This document shows positions 12,101 to 22,139 of a stretch of DNA of 58,405 bases, piece by piece (the first letter of the stretch is position 1; the number at the start of each line of letters is the position of its first letter). Below the pieces are notes generated by a model. That model was not told the origin of the DNA, searched no databases, and saw only the letters and a program-made list of their open reading frames with translations. The translations under genes were made by a program, and so were the position numbers. The DNA is from Branchiostoma floridae (taxonomy: Eukaryota > Chordata > Leptocardii > Amphioxiformes > Branchiostomatidae), in assembly GCF_000003815.2 (NCBI RefSeq), contig NC_049982.1, positions 24,982,347 through 25,040,751 of the forward strand. Direction: 5' to 3'.

Positions 12101-15100
12101 GCCACACGGCGAAACATGTTTGTTGTGTGTTGGTTCGAATGAAGTTCCTAAACGGAGAACATGCGGCTCCAGCGTCTTTTCTGAATATTTAAGTGTGAAC
12201 GGTTAGCTTGAGGTTGTCATTCCCCACAATTACTCTACTCAATCACAGAACTATATTCACAACCCCGCCCCTAATGCGTTTCCGGCCGAAAACACACACT
12301 TAAATGCAAATTATACACACATTACTGTGATTATTTTTCAAAGCTTGATCAGAGCTGTGTCAAGTAAAAGGGATACGTCATTGACATTTTGATGACAGTT
12401 AGACATCCAAGTACAAATATACATTTTTGATGAAGGTTAGAAATCCAGGTACAAAGATACATCTTTGATACTTTGATGAAGATTAGACATCAATGTAAAA
12501 AGATATCAATACGTGATTGACACTTTGATGAAGGTTAGACATCCAAGTAAAAAGATACGTCTTTGATACTTTGATGAAGGTTAGATATCTAGGTAAAAAG
12601 ATATTGATATTATCTTGATACGTTGGTGATGGTTAGACATCCAGGTCAAAAGATGCGTCCTTAATAAATCGATAAACCGGTTAAACATCACGGTAAAATG
12701 ATACGACCATGAAGGTTAGAGTTAGGTACTCACCATCCAATGTTTCCGATCCACCACTCAGCTCTGCCGGCAGTTCCCCGATAGTCTGCCCGACTACCGT
12801 CTCCACCATGTCCTGCAGAGCCTCGTGTATCTGCGCCATGAAGGCCTCGATGTCGAACCCGCCGGAGCTGGCGGAAGAAGAGTCGGCATCAGACGACGTG
12901 TCGCCGCCGACGACACTCTTCGGGTTCTCGTGCAGCTGTGCCCCGCTGACCACCTTGTTCTCCAGGCCCTGCACCCTCTCCATCATGGGTTCCACCAGCT
13001 CCAGGACCTGTTGGTGTTTCTTTCTTTATCATCATTCTATATCAGTTAAATCATCGCATGTATTCAAAACATTTGTCCAAGGAATGATATATTTCAGTTG
13101 TTTTAATTCTAGATAGTCCATTCTAGTTTCAATTTTAGTTCCCCTGTCCTGTAATATCTTCTTTTTTTTGCCACGCAAGCGCAAGCTAAGTGCCAGGTCT
13201 CAGCCTCCCGGCTGCCGGGCTGCATGCCTGGGTGCCTTCTAATTCGTCCTGCATGCAGACCGTCTGCGGATCGCTTGAGGGCGCTTTTGTTGCATCTCGC
13301 ATTGCGCGATGTTTCTGCGAGATTGTTGGGAAGGGCAACCTGTTAATGCAATTAAGTTCACGGGGATTTAATTTCGCGGTAGCGGGAAAAGGACTGTTCG
13401 CGGTGTTTTTAAGTGCACCATGCACTGAAGTCTCTTACTGCCATGGGAAATGTTCGCGGTGGTTTTAAGTCCGCGGTGAAACGGTCACCGCGAAAACCGC
13501 GAAAATTATACCACCGCGAAGGTTTCTGCATTTACAGCATCCTTAGGGAAGGCAAGCGCGCTCCATGCCAGTTTGACCAATGATCAAATTTACAACATCG
13601 TTTAGATGCATCGTCAGTGCTCTAATCATGTGGGCACGTTTTTGCAAGTTTAGGAACGGCATTAGGACTGGTGTTCAATCTGTATCTGTACTGTACTATA
13701 CTACAGACTAATACAGCAGCTCGGCTTGTCAGCGATGTCGTTTCTGTTGTACTCTATCCTAATCTTCTCTCTCTTTCTGCTGGGATTGGGCACTATGCCA
13801 ATGTGGCTCTTTTGCTGTTACTTACAAACTATCTTCTGTCACTATTTTATCCTCAACATTATGCTGGTTTGCGTGGCCAGTTTTTCTAAAAGGCATTTTT
13901 GTTTCACTACCGAATTTCTTTTGCGTAGTCATTGATTTGTTTTATACCGTTGATATTGTTTCCGTTGGTTAATTTTCTCCTCCTGCACATTTTTTAAGTA
14001 TTTATTTCTCTTTATATTTTTGGTTCTTTTTTAAAGAAAAGAAAAAATGGTTACATGTTGTTTCGAAACAATGGCAGTTCGCAACCGTCAGCTCGCAACA
14101 AAGCAAATCTTTTCGCAGCAAAGTACAAGACGTTTCGCAACATTCTCATGTTATTGATCTTGATAGCCTAATAGTATTAGAAATCGTATTCCTAACTATA
14201 CTCCTTCCGCGTAAAAATCTTACCGGTTGCGAAAGACAACCCCGGCAGCAGAGGAACATGGGGCCGCATGGACCTGACATCCCGTACAGTTTCATACGCG
14301 GCGTGCACAGGTAGAAGTATAATTATGTTAGGAATACGATTTCTAGTACTATAAGGCTATCAAGATTAATAACATTCAAATGTTGCGAAACAACTTGTAC
14401 CTTGTTGCGAGATGACTCGTACTTTGATGCGAAAAGACTTGCCTTGTTGCAAACTGACGGTTGCGAATGGACATTGTTGTGAAACAACCTGTAACCAAAT
14501 GATTAAATGGACAGATACCTCCATTTTTTCGTCGTAAGCAGCGATGGCCGCCTGCAGGGATTTCTGTCCATCGTCCAGGTTCTGTATCTTGGTCTCCACG
14601 TTCTTGAAGGAGTTCATCTCCTCCTTGGTTCCTTGCATGTCCGTCTCCAGCCTGCCAAGACGCTCCTGAAAGGCGGCGTTCTGCTCCTCGACGGCTTCCT
14701 GGTTCTCCAAGACGATCGACTCAAGGGCGGTGACGCGAGTGTCAACTTGTTTCAATTTGCCTGCAAGGAATATTGATATAGTGAAAATGAAGTACATTTT
14801 TGGAGGGTTTATCTTATCACCTTCGACAAGAAGGTTATGTTTTCGGTTCTGCAATTGTGTGGGCCTGTCTGTAGGTCAAGAGCATTACTCGAAAACCTGT
14901 GGAGGAATTTTCATGGTCTTCAGTATTTGATAGCATTAGTACAAAAGTATTACGTTTACACAGAACAGAAAGCTTAAAGCACATCAAAATCTGGATAGGA
15001 TGTGTTTACACACAAAAACCGAAATGACCTGCTTACACACGAAAACTAAAATGTACATGTAAATCTACACACAAAAACGTAGAAGTACACGTCTACACAC

Positions 15101-16140
15101 AAAAAAGAACATAAATCCTCATAGGACAACTTTACACGCGGGAACTGAAATGCACGTTTTAATCAAGACATAAAAACGTAGCTAGAAGTACAGGTTTGCG
15201 CACAAAAACGTACCGTCTACGACAGCCACCGACTCCTTCGCCTCATCCAGTGCGGGCCCGTAAGCGATCTTCTCGAACGAACTCAACTGCTTCTCAGCCT
15301 TCCCAAGCCGTCCTGCAAAAGTTAGCAAAGTAGTGGGCGTTGAGCGCACTTCATCATACCACAAAGCATTTTCGAAACTTGAAACGCAAAAACACTGTAT
15401 GAAATACATAGAAAGTAAGATGTAACAGACATAGTACCACACCATAATTATCCACCTCAGCCGAACACAGTTGGGTAATGCTGTGATCGGCCCAGAATAC
15501 AGAGAACTTGGGTTCACATCCTGTCAGGCTACCGATCTTGTGTCCTCATGGCCACAGTATATTGTCAAAACTCACTACAAACATCGTGACATTTTATGGA
15601 CACAAGAGTTTCGAGTCATAGATCAATGCCCACTTCAGTGCTAAACGTCCTGTCAAGAATTGACGAGTCGCTTTCTAACATCTCAAAGAGTGTGAGTATG
15701 CGCTATAGGCCCCCGACGTCGCACGATCTCCGTATACGACCACACGGTGAGGGTATATTTTTTTTAGATAGTCTTGCATGTTTTCTGAAAGTTTCATCCG
15801 ACTTGTTGGAGGAAAAGCTGCCTTGAGGTTTGTTCACACGTGCGAAAATATATTCAACTGCGTTTGAGGTCTGTATAGAAGTCACCTATAGATTGTTATA
15901 TTAGTTGGTTCTGTCACGGCCTGCTTAAAAATCCTGCAACATCGATATCAAAATCGTACCACGAACAACGACGAATGTGACCACGACATAAGCTATTTGC
16001 ACAAACAAAAGAAAATTACCGTCTAAAGTCTCCAGTGTAAGTTGGGTCTTAGCTGGCGCAGACGACACCCCGGCCGGGTCCCTCATAAGGACGACAAGAC
16101 TCACTGCCATCACCATGGTGACGGCACTTTTCCCCGCCAT
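9002..16140 (-). CDS. Gene 1: secreted coiled-coil / kringle / LDLR-A repeat protein (3' incomplete)
   Basis: Seven exons on the minus strand: 16140-16020, 15312-15214, 14760-14519, 13007-12734, 11851-11612, 11018-9753 and 9121-9002. All have GT/AG borders, and phases join without a stop (1,1,0,1,1,1,1). The partial product is about 787 residues: signal peptide (1 to about 28), coiled coil (about 40-245), kringle (246-325), ten LDLR-A modules (326-747) and an eleventh on the last visible exon. The start is the ATG of [11 protein letters not shown], which matches the first exons of genes 3 and 4. Kringle and LDLR-A modules are disulfide-rich extracellular binding domains, so a secreted or matrix multimer held by the coil is inferred. 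No F-type lectin half was found. The donor at 9001 is intact, so the gene must continue below 9002, but I found no further exon there. Confidence 0.85.
9275..9489. mobile_element. CGCGGT-type MITE, copy 1
   Basis: 215-bp element with ends TACTGTAAATGCA and TGCATTTACAGTA and an interior of repeated TTCGCGGTGGTTTTAA and complements. Lies in intron 6 of gene 1. Confidence 0.8.
9753..11018 (-). CDS. Gene 1 exon 6: ten LDL-receptor class A repeats
   Basis: One 1266-nt exon (422 codons, phase 1-1) encodes about ten LDLR-A modules in tandem. Most have six cysteines and the calcium-binding ending DCxDGSDExxC. Module 6 ([11 protein letters not shown]...) has only four cysteines, and module 9 ends NGMDEIGC. 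Linkers between modules are short and acidic. Such arrays bind lipoprotein-like or basic ligands in a calcium-dependent way. Ten modules on one exon is unusual, because LDLR-A modules are often one per exon; this exon may come from a retrocopy or from intron loss. GC content is well above that of the surrounding DNA. Confidence 0.93.
11168..11602 (-). pseudogene. Tandem remnants of the gene 1 kringle exon end
   Basis: Two complete units of about 180-190 bp (11229-11421 and 11422-11602) and one partial repeat the last codons and donor region of the kringle exon plus its downstream intron. The nearer copy still reads [13 protein letters not shown]. They lack the rest of the kringle and are not expected to be coding. 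Confidence 0.8.
11612..11851 (-). CDS. Gene 1 exon 5: kringle domain
   Basis: 240-nt phase 1-1 exon giving an 80-residue kringle with six cysteines and the motifs [16 protein letters not shown] and LWCFTTD. It has the same length and borders as the kringle exon of gene 2. The Asp-x-Asp pair of lysine-binding kringles is not intact ([10 protein letters not shown]), so lysine binding is doubtful. Duplicated remnants of its 3' end lie just downstream. Confidence 0.92.
12000..12190 (+). mobile_element. Penelope-like element terminal remnant with a hammerhead-like motif
   Basis: Contains CTGAGGA, a GCC-ACAC-GGC hairpin, then GAAAC, flanked by CATTCGAGCC and GGTTCGAATG, which pair over 10 bp. This resembles a type I hammerhead ribozyme as carried by Penelope-like elements. 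The core has one extra A before stem II. Confidence 0.5.
12076..12141 (+). ncRNA. Hammerhead-ribozyme-like fold (candidate)
   Basis: Stem I 12076-12085 with 12132-12141; core CTGAGGA 12093-12099; stem II 12101-12110; GAAA 12111-12114; short stem III ACA/TGT with a U-H cleavage position near 12124. Stem lengths are plausible; activity is unproven because of an additional A at 12100. Confidence 0.45.
12360..12715. repeat. Degenerate tandem repeat, unit about 55 bp
   Basis: Six or seven units with TTTGATGAAGGTTAGACATC and AAAAAGATACGTC, adjoining the donor of gene 1 exon 4. A single related unit lies near 56125. Confidence 0.8.
12734..13007 (-). CDS. Gene 1 exon 4: coil end and Ser-rich linker
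   Basis: 274-nt exon, phase 0 in and phase 1 out. It begins [19 protein letters not shown], clearly related to VLGMVEPMFARVESLENKV in the coil exon of gene 4. A Ser/Asp-rich linker ([15 protein letters not shown]) and a second amphipathic helix follow. The conserved CVPC motif of genes 2-4 is absent here. Confidence 0.8.
13341..13538. mobile_element. CGCGGT-type MITE, copy 2
   Basis: Same family: ACGGGGATTTAATTTCGCGG at the left, CTGCATTTACAGC at the right. Intron 3 of gene 1. Confidence 0.75.
14049..14496. mobile_element. Foldback element with arms of about 150 bp
   Basis: The left arm (14049-14200) and right arm (14322-14496) are inverted repeats rich in TTGTTTCGxAACA and TTGCGAACTG motifs. 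The right arm ends 22 bp from the donor of gene 1 exon 3. Confidence 0.8.
14519..14760 (-). CDS. Gene 1 exon 3: coiled-coil segment
   Basis: 242-nt exon, phase 1 in and phase 0 out, with acceptor TTCCTTGCAG and donor GTATCT. It encodes a heptad-like helix ([14 protein letters not shown] ... [17 protein letters not shown]). It resembles the start of the large coil exons of genes 2-4 (DLNTRVLSVE in gene 4). A large foldback element ends 22 bp past the donor. Confidence 0.8.
14985..15212. repeat. Degenerate tandem repeat, unit about 40 bp
   Basis: Units with TTACACACxxAAACxxAAATG and ACxTGTAxxTCTACACACAA run up to the donor of gene 1 exon 2. Confidence 0.65.
15214..15312 (-). CDS. Gene 1 exon 2: coiled-coil segment
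   Basis: 99-nt phase 1-1 exon with acceptor TTTTGCAG and donor GTACGT. It encodes 33 charged, helix-prone residues ([14 protein letters not shown], then [13 protein letters not shown]). This is part of the N-terminal oligomerisation stalk. Confidence 0.75.
16020..16140 (-). CDS. Gene 1 exon 1: signal peptide
   Basis: ATG at 16140. The peptide begins [18 protein letters not shown] and has a probable cleavage site near SSA-PA. Exon length is 121 nt and it ends in phase 1 at GAC-G before GTAATT. Genes 3 and 4 begin with nearly the same peptide (MAGKCAVTM...), which fixes the start and shows common ancestry. Confidence 0.85.
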
Positions 16141-17759
16141 CCTAAATCCACCAGAAGGGGATGGAGGGAGTTTGGGATTGAAAAGGAGAAACCAATGATA
16201 AAACGTAAGGAAAGGACAGGTTCTTTTTTAGTCTTTTTTGTTCAAAGTTAATACCCATTTTTGGTGTCTTTTTTCTGCCACATAGATTCTTTATGTATGA
16301 GTTCTAAAGAATTCGAAATATATTGCTCCTGAGTTGACTATCGTTGTCAGATTCATTTTTTTCGCTCAAAAGATTTTGATATCTAATTCAAACCGTCAAA
16401 TTTAGTTTGATTTCATTTTTTTATGAAACAAGCACAACAACAAGCACGATTTCACAAAGACATTCCTAGAATATTCTTACATACTTGTATAATCACTACA
16501 AAGATGGTCAACAAAAAATTAAGTATATTCTATTTGTGCGGACTAAATAAAAAGTGAAATGGAAAAAAAAAGTTCTAACAAACCTGAGGTTGTCTGCTGA
16601 CGCTCTTTTGGTGTACGGCTTAGACAGTAGTTCGATGCGTACTTGGACGAAAGGTGTTTGTACCCCAATATCTACCTGTCCGGACAGGTGTGAATTAGGA
16701 CAACTGATTACAACAACACATGCGTCCACGGTTGCCATAACGACGGTAAACTACACCAAGGTCGTTTGCAAAATGAATGGAAAACCACTATTGCCCCAAT
16801 CAGAAACTGACCTACACTAATTAGGAACTAGTTAAGAGGACGTCCCTTGATGTATTGAAAAATCGTGATTAGAACCTCCAAGGTGTTAAGGACTCTGTTT
16901 AAGAAACGCACTCAAACGTGTCTTCCTTGATTAGCAGCGATGGGGGCCATGCTATAACATTACTAACTTATAATTAGTGGAGGTGTATTGGTTTTTCAAC
17001 AGTAATTATTACTTTTCAGTTCATCAGGACTCCATTTTTTTCTTCTAATTGGGAAAGAATGTCAAGGTGAGGAAAGATAACTATTTCCGTTTGAGGTTAA
17101 GATTGACCAAGAAGTCTTAAAGTTTTGAGAAAAGTCTTTTGCGGTTACTATAGAGAGAATATAAACGCTCGTGTCAATGGGACAAATTATCACTAAGGGA
17201 CCACCAAAAAGTGAACATTGGCCAGGTGGTCCTTATGTAGAGGGGGTCTCGTGTACAGGTTTGACTGTATCAATGTTGTTTATGTAAGCGTAGACAGTAC
17301 ACGTTGGTTTGTCTGGTGACCCATTGACCTTTGTCGTGATTGGTTGTTTGCCTAATGATGTAGTGCAAGATGACCGAGATCAATATGTTCTGACATGACA
17401 GTTTTTTTAATGCCATTAGTGTTTTGTGTCTATTTCTCATTATTTTCGCTTTTCTTCATTTTCACTTGCAAAAACAACAAACTGTTTAAAAGGAAAAGAA
17501 CACAGAAGATGACGTGAACAATAAGTGATAAAGAAAACTTTACAAAAATCTGCAAAAACGCAACCACATAATTTCGACAACAAGTGCGTAATTGATTCAC
17601 TTCTTGAGCATCGTACTTTTGTCTAACTGCTACGGTTGATGAAGACAAGAAAAGTGACCGAATACGTAACAAACTCAAATGTTACGCTCTTTAGAAAGTC
17701 CTATTTCCTATCTAGTCAGTCATTTATTTGAAAATGAGCGCCTATCCTTAATTAGGAAC
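16141..17759. other. Upstream of gene 1; nothing recognised
   Basis: AT-rich sequence presumed to include the gene 1 promoter. No clear TATA box close to the ATG, and no homology noticed to the 5' flanks of genes 3 and 4. Confidence 0.5.
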
Positions 17760-18895
17760 GTCCTATCGGGCAGGGCGTAAAGCCAGGCGTCCCGTAGAGC
17801 GTTCAAGGAGAGCCACACCTCGAGTACGACAAAGAACCCACCACAACCACAGGTATCGAAAAGAGTAGTTCTCCATTCCCATGGGAGTATGTCAAACCTA
17901 CCAGTCAGGTCTTACGACTTGCGCTACCTACTGTACGAAACTGTCGTATTGTGGTGCACCTAGCTAATGCAGTACAAACCTTCAAAAAGGGAGACATTGT
18001 CAGACAGGTGGCATATTCACCGCCTTTTACTATTTCACAATATTGTTAACGGACTGACTCGTGAATACCTTACTACTTTACTTCCTTATGCAATTACGGT
18101 GATATGTAATCATGATTTGAGAAACAGCAGAAACTTGAGACCTATTAAATTTTCGACTGACCGCTTTGGAAAGTCTTTTACTCCATATTCCATCACTGCT
18201 TGGAACAATTTGGACTTAACTCTTCGTACACTCGATTTCTCGAAATTTCGAGAACATCTTTTTAAAACGATACGCCCTCCCAAATTCAGCCTTTTTAGCT
18301 TCGGGTCTCGACACTCTTGCATTCTCATTTCACGACTTCGTATGGGCACCTGCAGCTTGAATTACAGTCTTTTCACGCGGGGTCTAGTGTCAAGCCCAGC
18401 CTGCAGCTGCGGGTGTCCATACGAAACGATTTCACACTACCTTTTGCACTGCCCTACCCATAATTACCAGCGCTCAGTTCTCTTCTGCAAACTTTCTGGG
18501 TTACTTGTACATATACTTAATTTCCACAGTCTTGCAAATAATGCTAAAGAAATGTTGATCTTACACGGTAGTTCTGTCTGTTCCTTCAATGTCAATTGCA
18601 GAATTATGGAAGCAACACATGTCTACATTTCAACAACAAATCGTTTTTAAATTCAAGTATAATTCTTTGTTTTAGTTTTCTACTCCGGTAAGGGGGGTCG
18701 ACTCACGTACACTGTTCATTCATATGTAATTATCTAATTATTATTGTCCTGTATAATTTATTATTTACAATCCTTGTATAAGTGGCGGCGTTAATATAAG
18801 TTGAATGTAACTTGAGTCCGCCGTCACTTTATCCTTGTCCGTTTATTTGTATTTTTACATGTATTTCAATAAAGAAGGTTTTGCAAGTTGGCCAT
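17760..18895 (+). mobile_element. LINE 3' end (reverse transcriptase C-terminal region)
   Basis: The open frame 17967-18650 encodes the region after the RT domain, with ISRLRMGTCSLNYSLFTRGL, ACSCGCPYETISHYLLHCP and WNNLDL. The Cys/His cluster is typical of LINE ORF2 ends. It is 5'-truncated, and an A-rich end with AATAAA lies near 18870. Confidence 0.75.
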
Positions 18896-19265
18896 ATGCT
18901 CTACAGGTCGTTGACCTCTATATTTGTATCTGCATGTTTCGCTGTGTTGTTCGTCTTTCGTGGGCCAAGATAAACTAATTACATATGACAGTGTAGAGAT
19001 CACTACAATGCTACCGGAAGAGATGTTGATCGGGGATACTGTAGACACACCCTCATCGCTGGCAGGATCGCTCTCCCGGTCACTGAAATATGCCATAATT
19101 CTACTGGTAGTTGAATATCCCGTTCGGAGTCTGCACGTTTTAGGTCATTCGCTTAAAAGACAGTCAGGAAATTACAACTTCAATTTCTCCCACCTGCAGT
19201 GGCTTGAAGCTCAAAATTATTAGGCCTATGTCACATTTCCAAACCAGTTATTTTAGTTACTAGCC

Positions 19266-19340
19266 GTATTATAGCTCCCGAGTCTCTTCTGTCTTCTTCA
19301 TAAATACGAGAGGACAGAAGAGACTCGGGAGCTATAATAC
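19266..19340. repeat. Perfect 28-bp inverted repeat (hairpin)
   Basis: The arms 19266-19293 and 19313-19340 are exact reverse complements, beginning GTATTATAGCTCCCGAGTCT; loop 19 nt. Perfect arms suggest a recent origin. Confidence 0.9.
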
Positions 19341-19639
19341 TGAGGGGTATATGCCAGGCTTCCACTTTTGGGGGATCCCAGAGGATGTTATCAATATGAT
19401 CAAATCAACATGGTCTAACTGTTGTCTTTTGTTAATTGATTCTTGTTACCATACGCTGACTCATTGCCCCCCTATGTGTTCTCTTTCATTTCTCTCGTGG
19501 CGCGCATGCGCACTAGGGTCGGTCCCACCTCGCTCTGTCCGATAAGGATGTGTACACGCACCGGTATCGCATCCTCCTAACGCCCGGTCCGTTTACCTTA
19601 TGGGGCCCTGCTATCCCATGCCCTATCAGTGGCTATTAT

Positions 19640-19870
19640 GAATGTCGCCATAAACAAGCTGTCAACCAATCAGAGAGTAGGCCTTTCTTGGGCTTGTTGT
19701 TGTCGCAAGCTGTCTCGCAAAGGCCGCTGGGAAGCTATCAGCCAATCATGTTACGTATTACATGGCTCCATCCTCCTACACCCGATCCCCAACGGCTGAC
19801 TGCCCATATAAGGGCAAGCTCATTAATATTTATAAGTAGGGCGCTCCCTAACTAGTCTGATTGCACAAGA
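19640..19870 (+). promoter_or_regulatory. Promoter-like or LTR-like block
   Basis: Two CCAAT boxes (AACCAATCAG at about 19656, AGCCAATCAT at about 19740), CCATATAAGG at 19804 and TTTATAAGTAG at about 19830. No coding exon was recognised downstream, so a solitary LTR is as likely as a promoter. Confidence 0.3.
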
Positions 19871-20269
19871 AAGCCGAGGTAACACAAGTCGTTTTGACAC
19901 GACTGTGGTCCCTCTGCGTAGGAGAATGCGGTATCGGTACTGTACCAAAAATCATACAGGTAGAGGTCCCAAACCGGTACATCAATGTACTGTACCCAAG
20001 AATTCCATACTCTTAATGTGCTTAACGTTTTGATTTATTTCATAAATAAAAAGTGTTATTTCATTTTGAAAAGCGTTATCTTTGTACTGCATGGATAGAA
20101 TGAAAGCATTGTGTTGAAATTAGTACCATTTTTACTTTTATTAAGTCATTTGGTTATTTGCATAATGATATACCTGAAGTCTAAACAAACATTCTACTAA
20201 CTGTTTATGGTTGTGTCGCCATATTTGAAGACTATGAATTAAACGAGGAGGTTTAATCTAGAAAAAGAG

Positions 20270-20480
20270 ACAAAAAAGCTCAAAAAAGAACAAGAAACAG
20301 TCATGCCTTCAAATACCAGAGTTACCGACCTAGAATTGATGTGTTCAAAAATTCGTACTTTCCCAGAACTATCGTAGAGTGGAATTTGTTATCACCAAGT
20401 ACAGTGGGGGCATCTTCTCTTGGTCGTTTTAAAGAACGCTTGCAGATAGATGTGCAAAAGCTTGGTGTGACGGGCCGTTA
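20270..20480 (+). mobile_element. LINE ORF2 extreme C-terminus (CR1/L2-like)
   Basis: Encodes YFPRTIVEWNLLSPSTV and SLGRFKERLQ, the usual last residues of CR1/L2-type ORF2. Short, 5'-truncated fragment. Confidence 0.65.
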
Positions 20481-20596
20481 TACCGGTTATACCGGCTATA
20501 TAGATACAGATACAGAACAGATCCGATAAGAAAATGAAACAAAATTTAAGGTAGTCCCATCGTCTTTCAAGTCCGTGTGGGCAGTGGTTTGTAACA

Positions 20597-20793
20597 CTGT
20601 AAATGCAGAAATGTTCGCGGTGGTTTTATATGTTCGCGGTTTTCGTGGTGACCACTTCACCGCGAACATTTTTTCCATTATTGTTTTTGAATACAGTCTA
20701 TGGCGCTCCCGCGAACTAAAAACCACCGGGAAAACTCTATTTTCCCGTTAACACGAAATGAAATCCCCGCGAATTTAAATGCTTTTACAGTAA
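20597..20793. mobile_element. CGCGGT-type MITE, copy 3 (opposite orientation)
   Basis: Begins CACTGTAAATGCAGAAATGT and ends AAATGCTTTTACAGTA; the order of the internal motifs is reversed relative to copies 1 and 2. Intergenic between genes 1 and 2. Confidence 0.75.
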
Positions 20794-20809
20794 TTTGAAT
20801 AGGTCAATC

Positions 20810-21240
20810 GTCGCGCAGAGTGAATAGTCTGTCTCTATGACGTCAACCTGGACAGCAGCCTGTGTATCAGACAGTAGTCGCCAGGCGGCGCTGTGACCCC
20901 ATCAACACCAGGGTGATCAAGTAGAGTACAAGCTTTGATTTTTTTGCACCTTTGTTCCTTTCTTGTTGTACTCTTATTTTTGCTTTTGTAACGATGACTT
21001 TTTAAAAAGGGTTACATGGTAAATAAATACATAAAATATTATTAAAAAAATAAACGTATTTTCAGGTTGATATTTTTATACGTCAACATTACTTTCCTTT
21101 GCAGATGATAATATCAAATTCTTCCTAATACAGAAAAAATACAAAATGAAGAAACGAGAAACAGAAAATTACATCGATAAATTATTTGTTTTAATGTGAA
21201 ACGCATCGGATCAACAGACAAACGCAAATCACATTAAACA
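20810..21240 (+). repeat. Dispersed duplicate of 44240-44640
   Basis: About 400 bp matching the region 3' of gene 3 in the same orientation (CAATCRTCGCGCA, TATCAGAYAGTAG, AGTACAAGCTTTG, TTCTTGTTGTACTCTTA, TTTTAATGTGAAACGCA). Confidence 0.7.
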
Positions 21241-21279
21241 ACTCATTCTCCTTTGCTGCTTATGAATGAATAAATGAAT

Positions 21280-21890
21280 GGTTTTTATTTCGCATCGAGC
21301 GACAAACAAAAGCATACAATGGCAGCCTTCATTTCTTCGGCTGAATTGCAGTATGTTTTACACATGTTACAATTAAAATGAAAAGCAATAGAGGTGCACA
21401 ATTCCAAACATTATAAAACATAAGAATAATCATTTTTAAAATAACTGTGTATACATCCAAAGCTTATTTATACCACTAGCAATATGAACTGTTTAGCAAG
21501 TCGACAAGGTAAGGTAGTGTAGTCTTCCTATACCTAGCAGTTCTACAGTGGAATTGTGTTATCTGGTGTTTAGACCTGAGGTTCCTGCCATGGAGGCTCA
21601 CACGGTTTGGCGGTAGCCATTTTGAGAAAGACGAAGAGCTCAGCAAAGAGGTACCAAACTTTGTACAGAGTTCGTGCCGTCTGTTGCACAGAGACGGAAG
21701 AGACAACTGGTCTAGAGCCATGTCGTAACTAGCATAGGTGGAACATAGAATTATGCGGCAACCTCTTTTTTTAACGTTGTCTATGGCCCTAGACTGGGCA
21801 CTAGTGATTCCTGGGTGCCATACCGGACACGCGTATTCTAAGATTGGTCGTATAAATCCACAGAACACTAATGTCAATTATTTGACTAAA
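21280..21890 (-). mobile_element. LINE ORF2 C-terminal fragment (CR1/L2-like)
   Basis: The minus-strand frame 21877-21476 encodes FIRPILEYACPVWHPG, AIDNVKKRGCRIIL and RNLRSKHQITQFHCRTARY, the standard end of a CR1/L2-like RT ORF. 5'-truncated. Confidence 0.8.
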
Positions 21891-22139
21891 TTACACCAAC
21901 CCAATCACAATTTAAGTAAATGTATGAAATTCTCATATCAAAATGGAAGGCAAAGAGAGAGAGAGAGTTTGGTATGTATGAAATTATATCAATATGGCCC
22001 TTATTTGCAAAATTTACCATAATATTCACGTGTACCTCAAAATACCACAAATGACCATTTTCTACCGAAAGCCAGATGCAAGTTGTATCCTTCACCCTGC
22101 ACTGTAAACCTCCACTAGCACACAGCTTTAAATGATACC

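Noticed and set aside
16554-16820. 88-codon plus-strand frame upstream of gene 1
   Set aside because: Low-complexity start and no domain; no splice or promoter support.
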